Of a stretch of DNA of 64,000 nucleotides, positions 47,299-57,517 are shown piece after piece (position 1 is the first letter of the stretch; every line of letters begins with the position of its first letter). The translations under genes and the position numbers were made by a program. The stretch lies in contig NC_063013.1 in assembly GCF_020509005.1 (NCBI RefSeq), forward strand, positions 992,001 through 1,056,000. Direction: 5' to 3'. Source of the DNA: Fulvia fulva. Lineage: Eukaryota; Ascomycota; Dothideomycetes; Mycosphaerellales; Mycosphaerellaceae. Under the pieces are notes generated by a model, which ran no database searches, was not told where the DNA came from, and saw nothing but the letters and a program-made list of their open reading frames with translations.

Positions 47299-47818
47299 TG
47301 TCAGGGCGAGAGCCTGGCCTGTGAGATGTAAGGGTGAAAGCGAGAATGCAGGTGCGAAGTGCAGATGCAAAAGGGTATGGTATGATTGCTACACAAAACA
47401 AAAGACGAAGAAAGCAAGAGAGGCCTGGGGAAGGCCAGATATTTATACGCGACCCTCGCGAGTGCGTGTCCCCGCATCAACAGGGCTAACCCGTGCGAAG
47501 CCGCGCTCAGCAGCTTTGCTCAAAACCTTATTCCAACCTGCCCTACGTTCCGAGTCTTCCACGTGCTTCTTCCAGGGTCCAGCGCAGTCGCGGGTGCTCG
47601 CGGGAGTGCCGTGAGTCACACAGTCACGAGCCGAAGTGAATCTGTCAAGGTTTGGTAGAGGGGTGAATTTGGAGGGCTGGGTCCCGTAGCGAATGTTGCG
47701 GGGCATGTGATTCTTGGCGCTCACACACCAAGCTGGACTGTCACTTCTTGACGACTTCTGAGCACTCTGAGGCTCTTCTGTCCCCACCTTCTGTACACTC
47801 TGTGGGGAGACCATGACA
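47299..47818 (-). repeat. 5' LTR of copy B (520 bp)
   Basis: Undamaged; differs from 41800-42319 at gatgTaag, gaagAaag, gtagCgaa and ttggCgct (capitals mark the bases here). It begins directly on damaged gag with no leader and ends on C-family integrase sequence. Confidence 0.92.
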
Positions 47819-48110
47819 TTTTATTAGGTCCTTCGTACGCGCCTATTAGATATACTATAATAGCCGAAGTATTAATAAACCTTAATACGGGTAATAATAC
47901 GAGCTTAAGGGACTAAGCGCGATTTGAGAGGGGGGGTAGTATTACGGCCCTAGGCCTAGTAAATGGATAGCTAGTACGTAGGTCACGTGACCGCGCGTAC
48001 TAGCGTAATACCTCGGCTTATATATAGCCTCGGCGTACCTCGCGCTCCTCTTTCCTACGTACCTAGCTACTTTATATTAATATAACTATAAACCGCTATA
48101 CTTTAGCTTA
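47819..48110 (+). mobile_element. Internally deleted C-family fragment: integrase piece, polypurine tract, LTR start
   Basis: 47819-47880 matches element C from 10143 (ttttattag...cgtacgcgcc). It then jumps to the equivalent of about 11766 (taatacgagcttaagg), and the LTR starts at 47940 (tattacggcc) after a gagaggggggg purine tract. LTR similarity to 11812-11970 holds to about 48105. RIP-damaged. Confidence 0.75.
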
Positions 48111-48640
48111 TAAACTCGCTTCGGTTACTCTTCTATACTCTCTAAGCTACCCTTCGCTTAATAATTTATAATAATTCTAAAGAATCGCTAGGAATTACGA
48201 AGTTAATATATACTAAGGGACGATAAGGTAGCGTTTATAACTTATAATAGTAATAACACTCGTTAAAGCTCGAGATTGAACTAGCTTTTAAATATAAGGT
48301 AAATATCGACTTTAGTTAGTTCTACTTAGAGTAGAGTAAAGTAGAACTATACTTACTTTATTACTCTACTACTCTAGATAGGCTAATACTATATAGTAGG
48401 CTAACTATTACTATATAGTAGGCTAGCTAACTAAGAGTAGCTATCTTTTAGGTAATATTAGCTTATAGTAAGCTAAGCTTATATTATCGCTATAAGTAAG
48501 TTAACTTACTTTAAAGTACTTAGGGATAATAACGAGACTACCCTCCTAACCCCCTAAGGGGAGCTTAAAAAGCATAGGGTACGAGGTCTTATAATTCAAT
48601 ACAGAGGCCTCTATATAAGCGTAGCAATCCGAGGTCGTAG
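48111..48640. other. AT-rich RIP-damaged debris
   Basis: No coding potential. It contains short inverted and direct repeats near 48370-48440 (ctatatagtaggctaact twice). It may include the rest of the C-type LTR. CA/TG become normal from about 48640. Confidence 0.5.
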
Positions 48641-48887
48641 GTACAAGTTACATAAAGCTGAAGTTGGTTAACTTTGAGGTGCTTCGCGAAAAACCCCAGC
48701 CTGCCACATAGCAACAGTCAGCCTGCCGCATAGTATCATCCCCTGGGCAGCTTGCGCTTGGACGCTAGCGAAAGTTACAGGCGCAGTTGGGGAGTTCAAA
48801 GAGCCGACGCCCTGTTAATTACCGATAATCCCACTTACGACGCATCTTGTGCCATCAAGTCTTAGGCTTCTGGCTTAGAAACGCGAC

Positions 48888-49163
48888 ATGCTCTCGTTGC
48901 GCATCGCCACGAAATTGGCACTACGAGCACTCTTTCTCATTGCAATCGTACTATGGGCATGCCAAATCACTACAAGAAGCACTAACCGGCCTTTCGCTCG
49001 AATCGTGATGGCCTACGATCGGCTCCTTCGATCGTTCACGCCCTTACGAGCTGATGAAGGCTTTTACTGCGGCACTCGTGATACTTCCTCACAGGATGGA
49101 GAGTGCCAAGCAACGCACGATGCAGTCCGCAACACCTGTGCTGGTGATATAGAGGTACTTTAG
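48888..49163 (+). CDS. Possible small secreted protein (91 aa), unrecognised
   Basis: ORF of 91 codons from an ATG, in undamaged sequence between transposon blocks. The N-terminus has basic residues followed by a hydrophobic stretch (LALRALFLIAIVLWAC, about residues 10-25), like a signal peptide or membrane anchor. The remainder is small and polar with three further Cys residues (YCG, ECQ, TCA), a layout often seen in fungal secreted proteins. No family is recognised, codon use cannot be judged at this length, and a chance ORF is quite possible. No intron or promoter is evident. Confidence 0.25.
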   Translation: MLSLRIATKLALRALFLIAIVLWACQITTRSTNRPFARIVMAYDRLLRSFTPLRADEGFYCGTRDTSSQDGECQATHDAVRNTCAGDIEVL

Positions 49164-49264
49164 AACCTTGGATAGCAGGCTGACTCCTCCAGGCTTCCTT
49201 GATGCCGCATTCGGCTCGCACGATACCGTTGCCCTTGCTTCGCGATCTTGTATGGCTCTTTGTT

Positions 49265-49315
49265 CAATCTATCTACTACCGTATCGACTATCGTATCTAC
49301 TGCCGCATCGACTGC
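49265..49315. repeat. Short imperfect direct repeat
   Basis: atctactaccgtatcgact followed five bases later by atctactgccgcatcgact; the two differ at two transitions. Confidence 0.6.
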
Positions 49316-49370
49316 TCGGGCGCAATCTGTTTCTTAACCTAGTATAGTGCAGATCCGCCTCTTTGTTTCC

Positions 49371-49690
49371 GGGGGAAACCCCCTGGACCTCCCTTTGCCC
49401 TCGCCGGGCCGGCTACGCGAGGTGTTTCTACCGCTCCGCTACGCTTAGCGACCTCCACTCGAGTGTTCATAGGCTTATACGTCGTTACGGTGCTGCGCGG
49501 TGGATGTCTTTATCTATATAGCGTTAGAGCCTACGGTCGCCTCGCAAGCTCGGCGAGTGCCGCAGTCTCCACCCCTATAGACTTAGCCAATAGCAGTCAC
49601 TCGTCGGACAGCTAGCGTTGATTAAAGCTCGCTAACGCTCGTCCAATCAACGCTACGCTGTCCGGCTCCTGGCTGCCTCTTATAGACCGC
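49371..49690. other. GC-rich cluster of hairpin-forming sequences
   Basis: Several inverted repeats in a short space: ggggg-aaa-ccccc near 49371-49383; cctcgc...gcgagg near 49398-49423; and a strong stem near 49605-49665, where cggacagctagcgttgatt faces aatcaacgctacgctgtccg. No ORF is supported. It could be a degraded MITE, a structured RNA or inserted organelle DNA; the sequence alone does not decide. Confidence 0.4.
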
Positions 49691-49825
49691 CTTCGGCGGA
49701 ATTACAGAGCTATGGACTTACGTCGATTGTGAGCGTGCTTACCCTGCGGTCGGAGAACACGAGGATGCTTTTACTGAAACTTCCAACAAGTTCTAACGAT
49801 TAGCAGTGTATACTTCTATATTTTC

Positions 49826-50590
49826 ATGCCCCCTCAGTTGTTCGCGAAGAGACATCCCGAGTATAACTTCTTCTAGAACTGGGAGATAGATGTTAGATTC
49901 ACTGGTCGATACGACGATCTGTTGCCAAAGATTCAAACCTGGTCGGATAGTCAACCATCTAGCAATATCTGGGAACGCAGCGGACGATTCTATATAGCGT
50001 CGTACCACGGTACTTACGCGGACTTCAGCAGAAAGATTGAGGTTGAGGCGGTGGCAAGTGCCTCTAAGGGAACAACTCTGACATCGCAAGCTAACTTGAT
50101 TACCCTGTTCCCCATGTTCGATACTACGAACATGCGTTGGCTCTAGAAAGACTACTATGTGAACTTTAACGACTCGGAATTGCAACCACGCATAGCAAGT
50201 GTCGGCACAAACATGAGATTATCGGTACAATTGTTGGAACTAATGGACCTGGAGAACGTAAAAGGTCGGGGAATGATGTTTGAGATGTGGCCGCCAACAC
50301 TAGCATATCACCATGCACTCAAAGCTGTATACGCGCCTGCTCCAATCTACATGGAACGAAAATGGCCAGGGTCTTTATTGCAGAGTAACTTTAATGGCGG
50401 CAAAGACAGTAGTATCGGAGGCTCATCGTCATCTGTACTCAATCACGAGCAGGATTTTCTAGAGAGCACTTGGTACTGGAATGCTAAGTGGCCTATGGAA
50501 ATATATGAGAGATGGATAGGGGTTGCTACAAGCGGGCCGGGCTCTTCAAAGGTACTTGCATATCCTGTCGCATGCTATGCAGCTAACTAA
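49826..50590 (+). pseudogene. Broken gene of unknown function (255 codons with two in-frame TAG)
   Basis: One frame runs from an ATG at 49826 to TAA at 50590, interrupted only by TAG at 49874-49876 and 50144-50146. The translation looks like a real protein on both sides of each stop: NWEIDVRFTGRYDDLLPKI, SGRFYIASYHGTYADFS and, after the second stop, VNFNDSELQPRIASVG, WYWNAKWPMEIYERW, ending AYPVACYAAN. I do not recognise the family. Both stops could be single CAG->TAG or TGG->TAG changes, as RIP makes, although the surroundings are otherwise undamaged. Alternatively each TAG follows a pyrimidine run (ttcttctag, ggctctag) and could be a 3' splice site, but no convincing donor is seen for the second. 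The frame may extend upstream of 49826. Confidence 0.5.
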
Positions 50591-51048
50591 GTACAGTGGA
50601 TACAATAACATGGCCCCCTGTGCCTGCCTCCGATGCTACTACACCCCGTGGAAGCACTAAACTTAACGGGAAACGTTCAGATTTTCCCACAGCAATAGTT
50701 CATATGTACAGTTGAGGTGCATGTATCCGCGCCAGGTTCTCTGGAGTGTAGAACAATCTCAATAGTACTGTCCAATAACGCATGTCAGTTCGTAGTAGAG
50801 AGTATAGCTTCAAAATGGGCTGCCTTGCGGTCGTAGACGGCTGTAGGCAGGGTGCACGTACCGCTCGACTGTCGACTATGGCCTAATAGCTAGCTCGCTG
50901 CCCTTCCGTAAACTCTGGCCGTCGCATTGGGAGAGTATAATAGCAACCTTGAATACACGCGGGGGCTGCAAATCCTACGCTGGGTCACTGCCAAAGCTTC
51001 ATCACGGCTCCAGGTAGCATGTAAGTGCCTAAGCTATATGTTCTTGAA

Positions 51049-51094
51049 AGTCGGAACCCGGAAGTCGGAACCCGGAAGTCGGGAAGTTGGAACC
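51049..51094. repeat. 14-bp tandem repeat, about three units
   Basis: agtcggaacccgga occurs twice in tandem, followed by the degenerate agtcgggaagttggaacc. Confidence 0.85.
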
Positions 51095-51398
51095 TAGATC
51101 CTTAGAATCGTATAGTCGTAGCCGCGCGCCTTCGACTTGATACAGTCCGTTCGCTCGCCGTGTAAGTCGTGTACATCCCCCTCTATGCTACCAACGGGAT
51201 CCCTCTACTACGGACTCGAGATCCGAAAATCAAGATGCGAACACCCGTTTCTCTCGATGCGACTTCTGAAAAATGAAACCCCGGTCCTCGCATTTCGTCT
51301 CTAAGAAACAGAATCTCGAACATAGTCTCTCTGGAGTAGGTGAGGAAAGAGTACTTTGTCCGCTCTTTCCGTAACTAACACACTCGCAGCCCACTACC

Positions 51399-51418
51399 AA
51401 TATATATATATATATATG
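51399..51418. repeat. TA microsatellite
   Basis: About nine alternating ta units between ccaa and gccc. Confidence 0.85.
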
Positions 51419-52929
51419 CCCTGCCTATATACACAGCTTAGCAAGGACATCCGTGAACGATGTAGCAATTCAAACAATGCCCGGAGTTATGATCAGGAGC
51501 AACCGAACAACACTGGCCATTATTCCCACCACAGACTATCTCATCTCGTTCTCCTCCTGCCAAAATAACCTATATCAAATATTGTTAGGTCGGAGAAGTA
51601 GGAAATCAGGCTTAGGAGGGCAAGAGATCTTACTAGATTCCCCGCCTCGCAGAAATAACTACAAGTCGTAATAGTAAGCATCTACTCTATTCACGTGTAC
51701 TAATGCCACTTACCCGTTAGGGTGGTCAGATCTTCTAGGTTGTAATTGTAGTTCGCGCTCTACATTATAGGTTGCTATGCTGACGTGAAGTCTTGCTATA
51801 GTAAGAAGGAGAAGGGTTGAGACGCTGATATACATTGTTCGACGCTCTTAAGGACTAATCCTCGAGGGCAAATAGTATAACGTTTGTTTAGAGGAATGTA
51901 GAAATCGGGAGTAGTAGTACTATATCAATAACGTACTCGCTTTAGTACCTTAATAGTTACGTCGCGGACTACCGGCTTCTTTTAGTAGGGTGATACTAAC
52001 ATACTACCTAGACCAACACGGCTATCTTCTATACAATACGAGGCGACAGCAGGGTGTATGGTTGTCCATCCACGACTAGACGGATCATAGCACCAAAATA
52101 GCTGTTGACGAGATAAGGTTGTATTAGGCCCTAGAATATAGGCAAAAATGATGCCTGGATACCCCTGCAGCTGCCTGATTTGCTCTACTTAACTGGCTGT
52201 GGACCAACAACACTAGGAGAGCATCACAATTCTTGCTAATGCCCAAGTCCACCAGGCAGGTCGGTCCTGGATCCGCATTCACGAAAGCGGAAAGGCTAAC
52301 CACGTCTATGTAGTCTCAAGGGTCCCGAACCGGAGTGATTCGATGATATATGGGCTCCGGAGACATCTGCTTCGAGTGTACTGTGAGTAAAGATTTTAGG
52401 TGAGCATATTCGGCGGGATGGATGCTGCGATGTGATTTCTGTGTCGTGCTTTTCAGCAGAGATGATAGCCATATTCAATGATTGCCTTGCCGCTGCCGCA
52501 TGTTCACGTATGTTGCGGGACGCAAGGTGCCTGCCTAATGCGGGCGCGGTTGAGCCTTATTCTGACGTACGATGCAGAAGAGTCGAATCATCTGCGCTGT
52601 GGAGAAATGACACTGCAACCAGTTGGTGCCAGAGGCAGGCTTGTTGCCTAAGGATCTTAGCTTAGTTAGATAAGCTTGGCACCTCCCACTTCTGTTGGAT
52701 TTGCTTCTATTCTGTATATAGTCACGCCATTCACCCGCCTTGGATACGTCCCTTTGCTCTCTCGGTATGGTCACGTCTACGTAAGACCCTATCTATCGGT
52801 AGGTAGATACGAGGATTCTTGACATGCGCTGTCGTTTGATACGGTATTTACGTGGCAAGTTGTCTTCATCAGGGTGTATTGACTCGCTACGAGTATCGAT
52901 TATCGCACGTATATTTGCATCTACGATGC

Positions 52930-53787
52930 TAAGAATAGCGATTAGTATAGAGTTAACTCTTAATCTCGTATACTAATTATCGTACCTCTAAATACGCGTA
53001 TTTTAACCTTACCGTCGCTATTATTACCCCTTCTATCTTACCTTACTACTACTACTATCGTTATAGCTCCTCGTAGTAACTACGCTCTTAACCGCTACTT
53101 CGACTATCCTTACTAGCCTCCTTTTACTAAAGATTAAGCCGTCTATCGCTATTATAGCTATCGTACGACGGGTAATAAGGCCTAGTAGATTATCTATCGA
53201 GACTTATATAAAGCGCTAAAGATAAAGATAGTAGCGGAGCGTATAGAAAGAGGCGATATCGCTATTAATAAGAATACTAACGCTATAGCCAAATAGACGC
53301 GTATTCCCTTCGTAAAGCTTATAAGCTATTAGTAGTAATACCTTTAAGAGTTAGTAGTAGATATATACTTTAAGAATAACTACGTTATAAGTATATAGAC
53401 GATAGTCGCGATATAGTAGTTTCTCGACGTAGCCTATCTAGCCTTTTAGATACTAAGCGTCTACGCCGTACGGTCGGTATTATTAGATAAGGCGTTTAAG
53501 AAGATAGATTATAAGGTAATAGTAAAGATAACTTATCGCAATCGAATTTAACTATATATAGATAGCTCTTAAGACTTAAAGGGCCGTAGTATTATAAATA
53601 TCTTCTTCCTTAATACTAGCGGTTCCTATATTCTATCTACCTTTATAACTTAAGAGACCGATAAAAGCGCTACTATAAGAGTACAGATATTGTAATATAT
53701 AGTACGTCTACAATTCTTGAAATCGTAGATAAACTAAAGCTTACTTTACTTCTTAAGGTCGGTATTTTATAGATAAGTTATAGTATA
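52930..53787 (+). pseudogene. hAT-like transposase relic (DUF659-type segment)
   Basis: Plus-strand reading through stops near 53545-53690 gives LYIDSS-x-DLKGRSIINIFFL and TSGSYILSTFIT, resembling the D-x-W-T/S...GRSIINI...G-x-FL region of hAT transposases. It ends at the TA target of the Fot1 element. The upstream part is too damaged to call, and no terminal repeats were found. Confidence 0.4.
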
Positions 53788-53856
53788 ACGTACTTTACTA
53801 TCGAGCGGGCTATACTACCGAGCGGGCCACTTTTACTAGGAACTATACTACTTCTA
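53788..53856. repeat. Left terminal inverted repeat of the Fot1 element
   Basis: acgtactttacta...; pairs with 57447-57515; preceded by TA. Confidence 0.88.
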
Positions 53857-53989
53857 CTTTGATTACGACGGTATCTTAACACGAAGACATCCTATAGAAC
53901 CGTTACTAGGAGGACAATTCCTCTTTAGATTCTTCGCTATCTAGTAAGTCTACTTAATAGGTACGTACGTTATACCCTAACTCGCTATA

Positions 53990-55574
53990 TCGCTTATAGC
54001 GTCGTAGCCTTAGTACTAGCCGAACACTATCTAGCGACTCTCTACTCACTTCCTACCTCGTAGTATCCTCTAGAAATATCAATCACGACGCCTTATCAAA
54101 GGTTAGAGACTCTCTAGACTAAATATACTTACGCTTTCGTGCTTTCTACTATATAAGGGCCTCGTTAGACTTACGTAGCTTATTAATCTCGCTTCGTATA
54201 AGAGCTATCTAATACGATATCTCTCTACTCCCTTTTATAAGCTAATACACCCCTTCCTATAACGAGTTTAGCGATAAACCTGCCCGGGCACGCATTTTGT
54301 TCGTTACTAGTGTCGATTAAGAGTAGAATTCTTTTGTAGTTCGTAGTGTCTTCGACTCCTAAGGGGTAGAGTCCGGAGCTAGAGGGGTTAGCGTACGTAG
54401 CTTAATATTAAGCTTATCTATTACTACCTATAGATTGAATAGAACTAAACTAGCGCCTCTAAAGCTCGATAGGATGTTCTCCTGTCTAAATATAGCGTTA
54501 TAGGCTACCCGGAAGGCGCGTAGGAACTCTACTTTATCGATATAAGTAATACGCTAGCGTGCTAAGCCCGAGAGCTAAGCACCGTATACGTTCTTTAAAG
54601 GCGAATAGCAACCTATATCTAATAGCTAGAGTAAGTACGAGGCGTACGATAGTATATATAGGGCCAAGATCTTATATTCCTTATATAGATTCTAGAATGC
54701 CTTTGAGTTATAGCTCTTGTAGCTATCGATAATAAGTAGTCTCTATACCCTAGTCGTACGAGCTATAGTATACTTCTAGAAATGCTCTAGCTACCGTATA
54801 CCGAACTTATTGTTAGTCTAGCCGTTCTCTATTAGCCTAATTGTCTAGTCTAGACCTAAGTTGCCGTCTTAGTACTAGGTACTAATATGCTGTTTACCTA
54901 TAAGGATAACGTAGGGTAGGAGCGCTATTCTGTCTATATAGATAGTCTTAATTACTATTACCTATTCTTTATTACCCTATTAAACGACCTCCGTCTTTCT
55001 ACTACGCCTTTCTGAACCCGTAACAACGCTCTAAGACGTAATAATACCTATTATAAACCCTATCTCGTCGAAGTTATAGGTGTCCTAGTTAAGGATACTA
55101 TACTTCTCCTTTATATTACGTATAAGTAAGAGCTACTTCTCGATAACGTCTAGATCTTCTATTAGGGCTCGCTAACAATCGTATCTACGTGTTATACGAA
55201 CCTTTAGCTCACGATGCCGCCTAATAAACCTGTCTGTCTAATTAAGACTAGCGGGCTAAAGACCCTTCTCTTATAGTAATAAATCGGCTATTACTCGTAT
55301 ACTAGCCTTTAATAGCGGGAAACCTCTAAGATCTAGCTCGAGTATATACTTAAGTATCACCCTCTCTTCTAGCTCTATAAGCTTCTTCGAATTAGGCTCG
55401 TAGTCACCCTAAGGAGGTCGTCTATTTGGTCGATACCCTAGTATAGTTCGAGACGCGTCGTATGCCTTTATAGTAAGTCGATTCGTAATTATCGCGTCGC
55501 GTTTCGTAGCCTAGATAGCTAAGGTCAGTTTGGCCTCGTTCAAAGACAATATACGCTATAATAGTAATTATATA
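53990..55574 (-). pseudogene. Fot1/pogo transposase relic
   Basis: DDE-superfamily transposase that cuts and pastes at TA. The translation is interrupted by many stops and by LINE6 near its 5' end (the 5' part resumes at 57423). NFDETGFIMG near 55060 and the flanking TSERVVTGSERR-like segment match the catalytic core. The C-terminal part toward 54000 is unclear. Confidence 0.7.
55561..55574. repeat. Target duplication of LINE6, left copy
   Basis: atagtaattatata; the right copy at 57423-57436 is atagtagttatata. The uninterrupted site is seen near 12441-12456. Confidence 0.75.
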
Positions 55575-57422
55575 GATAGATAGATAGATTAGTTATTCCC
55601 GTATTCTAGGACCCTATTCGGCCTATATAGGTATATATCTATTGTTATATATAAAGGGAAACCCGAATAGGTGAAACCCTTCCCGCCCCCGACTACTCCT
55701 TATCTAGAACAGCTTTCCCTCTAAACGTACGTAGTCTATATTACTACCCCGTTAGCCCCCGCTCCTAGCCGGTGTCGTCGCGCTACGCCGTATCCTCTCT
55801 TCCTATACTACTCCTACTAGGCGGTACCATTCTAGCTAGCCCTTCTCTAGTATCTAGTTCGTAATACGCCGTAGGTCCTTAACGTTATTAAGAAGTGCCC
55901 TAATCGTCCGGTTCCTCGCCTTTACTATCTACTACCCCCTTCCTAGCGACTACCTCGGATAGACGAGGAGTACGTACCGTACATTCTAGGAGTAATAGCC
56001 GTAGGGGTAGCTAGTATTCGTGTATCCTAGAACCTTCCTCTATAATAGGTACCCCTAGAGGCCGATATGTTCGCTTCGTAGTTAGGTTACTATACTACTC
56101 TATACCCTCGTAAGGCGGTAGTAGATAAGCTTCGGGGGGTACTTAACCGCGGATTTCGTAGCTAACTATTCCTTAGGTTGTCCCGCTAGCTAAGGGCGTC
56201 TACTATACCCTATAACCTAGTTGTTCTACCTCCCTTTCTATAGTTACTCTATAAACAATTTATTACCTTCCTATTATATTACTAGCTATTCGTCCCTTAC
56301 CCGGTAGTTCGGCTTGTTTCCGGGTCGAATACTCTTATACGCTATAAGGAAGGAATCGTATTTAGTAAGCTAGCTACGAGATAAGGTGACAAGTCTTAAC
56401 CGCGCTTTCCTACTTATCTAGTACTACCGTATAGCCTCGTTTCGAGAGGTTAGCCCGGAGTAAAAGCTTCCCTCTACGCCCTCCCTCCCTATTTGCTCCT
56501 TAAGCCAATATCCACCTCTATAGGCCTAAGCCCTTTAGTGCTCTCTATTGACCGACATACGCATCCGTCCTCTCGGGCTATATAGATAGTGTTAGCCGTC
56601 GCTACTAGTGTACACTACGCCCTAGGTTTTGACGCCCTTCGCGTTACCGTAGTCTATCTCTAGAAAGCGGCCGTCTATACCTCGTAGGTTTACTCGGGGC
56701 ATACACTACGCCGGGTAGCGTACTCCTTACGTTTCTACCTACTAACTAACATAAAGTTCCTTATTACCCTACCCTCGATCCTCCCCGATTATAGAACTAA
56801 TCTACTCGTATTATACGTCTTTTCCCCGTCCTAATAGCCGTCTTTTCCTTACTTAGACTATCGTCTTTTCCTCGTCGTAATCTACTATATTAGACTAGGT
56901 ACGTTATGTAGCGGGATAGGTAGTGCCTTAGGTAAAACCCTCGTTCCTATACCGGGGACTTAATAGGCCCTTATAAGCTTCGTCGCGTATCTACCTACCT
57001 ACCGTATTGCCCGCTAGTAAATACTAGATTGTTTCGTAGTCCGCTCGACGCCGTCGTATAGTCCGCTTAGTTGTTATTCTATAGTCCGCTCGTCTAATGT
57101 TCGTCGCTCGGCCCGCTCGGTTTACGGTCTCCGGAGGTAAAAATTCTATACTTATACTAGAGGTGTCCTATCGAGCGTATAGGCTACGGTTCCGCGCCCT
57201 TCTTATACGTAGAAAGAAGAGAGACTCGCTCCCGACACGAGTACACGCTCGTCGGATAGTTTTTATACCCGTCTTACTAGTAGTCCTCTATTCGCTACGG
57301 CTTCGCCTACGTTACGCGCCCGTCGCGCCTACGACGCCCTAGCGTAAGAATACTTAGCTCTCTCGTAGTAAGACGAGAGGTTCGTAGCCGACACTACGTA
57401 TAGGTAATTCTCGTCGTCGACT
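55575..57422 (-). mobile_element. LINE6: short deletion derivative of the LINE2/LINE4 family
   Basis: A 1848-bp insertion in Fot1. On the minus strand it consists of the complete ~1.08-kb family leader (57422-56346) joined directly to the last ~770 bp of the element (56345-55575) with the gata-repeat tail. ORF1, endonuclease and RT are missing. The leader-side breakpoint (cgattccttcctta) is the same as in LINE2 but the downstream side differs. RIP-damaged. Confidence 0.85.
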
Positions 57423-57436
57423 ATAGTAGTTATATA
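57423..57436. repeat. Target duplication of LINE6, right copy
   Basis: atagtagttatata, one G/A difference from 55561-55574; the Fot1 sequence resumes. Confidence 0.75.
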
Positions 57437-57446
57437 GCTATATCTA

Positions 57447-57515
57447 TAGAAGTAGTATAGTTCTTAGTAAAAGTAGCCCGCTCGGTAGTATAGCCCGCTC
57501 GGTAGTAAAGTACGT
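57447..57515. repeat. Right terminal inverted repeat of the Fot1 element
   Basis: Ends gtagtaaagtacgt, followed by TA; the truncated copy has the same end at 12467-12535. Confidence 0.88.
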
Positions 57516-57517
57516 TA

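Larger units (their letters stand above)
41800..47818 (-). mobile_element. Ty3/gypsy chromovirus copy B, mosaic of undamaged and RIP-damaged parts
   Basis: Minus-strand element with two 520-bp LTRs (41800-42319 and 47299-47818) that differ at four positions, all C/T or G/A. From 41800 to about 46742 it is undamaged, and pol is open for 1458 codons. From about 46743 to 47298 the gag is clearly RIP-damaged. Then the second LTR is undamaged again. Compared with copy A it lacks 273 bp between gag and the 5' LTR, including the primer-binding site. No target duplication is present: the flanks are ttaaa (41795-41799, copia) and tttta (47819-47823, C-family integrase). It is either a recombinant or an assembly join. 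Confidence 0.9.
50600..52920. other. Undamaged unique sequence without a convincing gene
   Basis: CA and TG are at ordinary frequency. Several ORFs of 60-80 codons occur on both strands but overlap each other and show no domain, signal or codon pattern. It contains the small tandem repeat at 51049 and a TA microsatellite at about 51399. RIP-type depletion resumes near 52920. Confidence 0.5.
53788..57515 (-). mobile_element. Fot1/pogo-type DNA transposon, complete ends, RIP-damaged, carrying LINE6
   Basis: The ends are 69-bp inverted repeats (53788-53856 and 57447-57515) with three mismatches, flanked by TA (53786-53787 and 57516-57517). Without LINE6 and one target copy its length is 1866 bp, the usual Fot1 size. 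Minus-strand transposase: an N-terminal helix-turn-helix region near 55400-55560 and the DDE core, where NFDETGFIMGI near 55050-55080 matches the conserved first catalytic Asp segment of pogo/Fot1 enzymes. The TIRs carry two copies of cgagcgggc. Confidence 0.88.

Noticed and set aside
49793..50185. 130-codon minus-strand ORF
   Set aside because: Overlaps the more protein-like plus-strand frame at 49826-50590 and shows no domain or start signal.
51356..52774. Several short ORFs (60-79 codons) in the undamaged island
   Set aside because: Mutually overlapping, no motifs, one crosses a TA microsatellite; chance ORFs are expected at this length.
57097..57342. 81-codon ORF, almost identical to one at 60653-60898
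   Set aside because: Both are antisense to the LINE family leader, and the near identity follows from the shared leader. The LINE2 copy has a TAG in the same frame.
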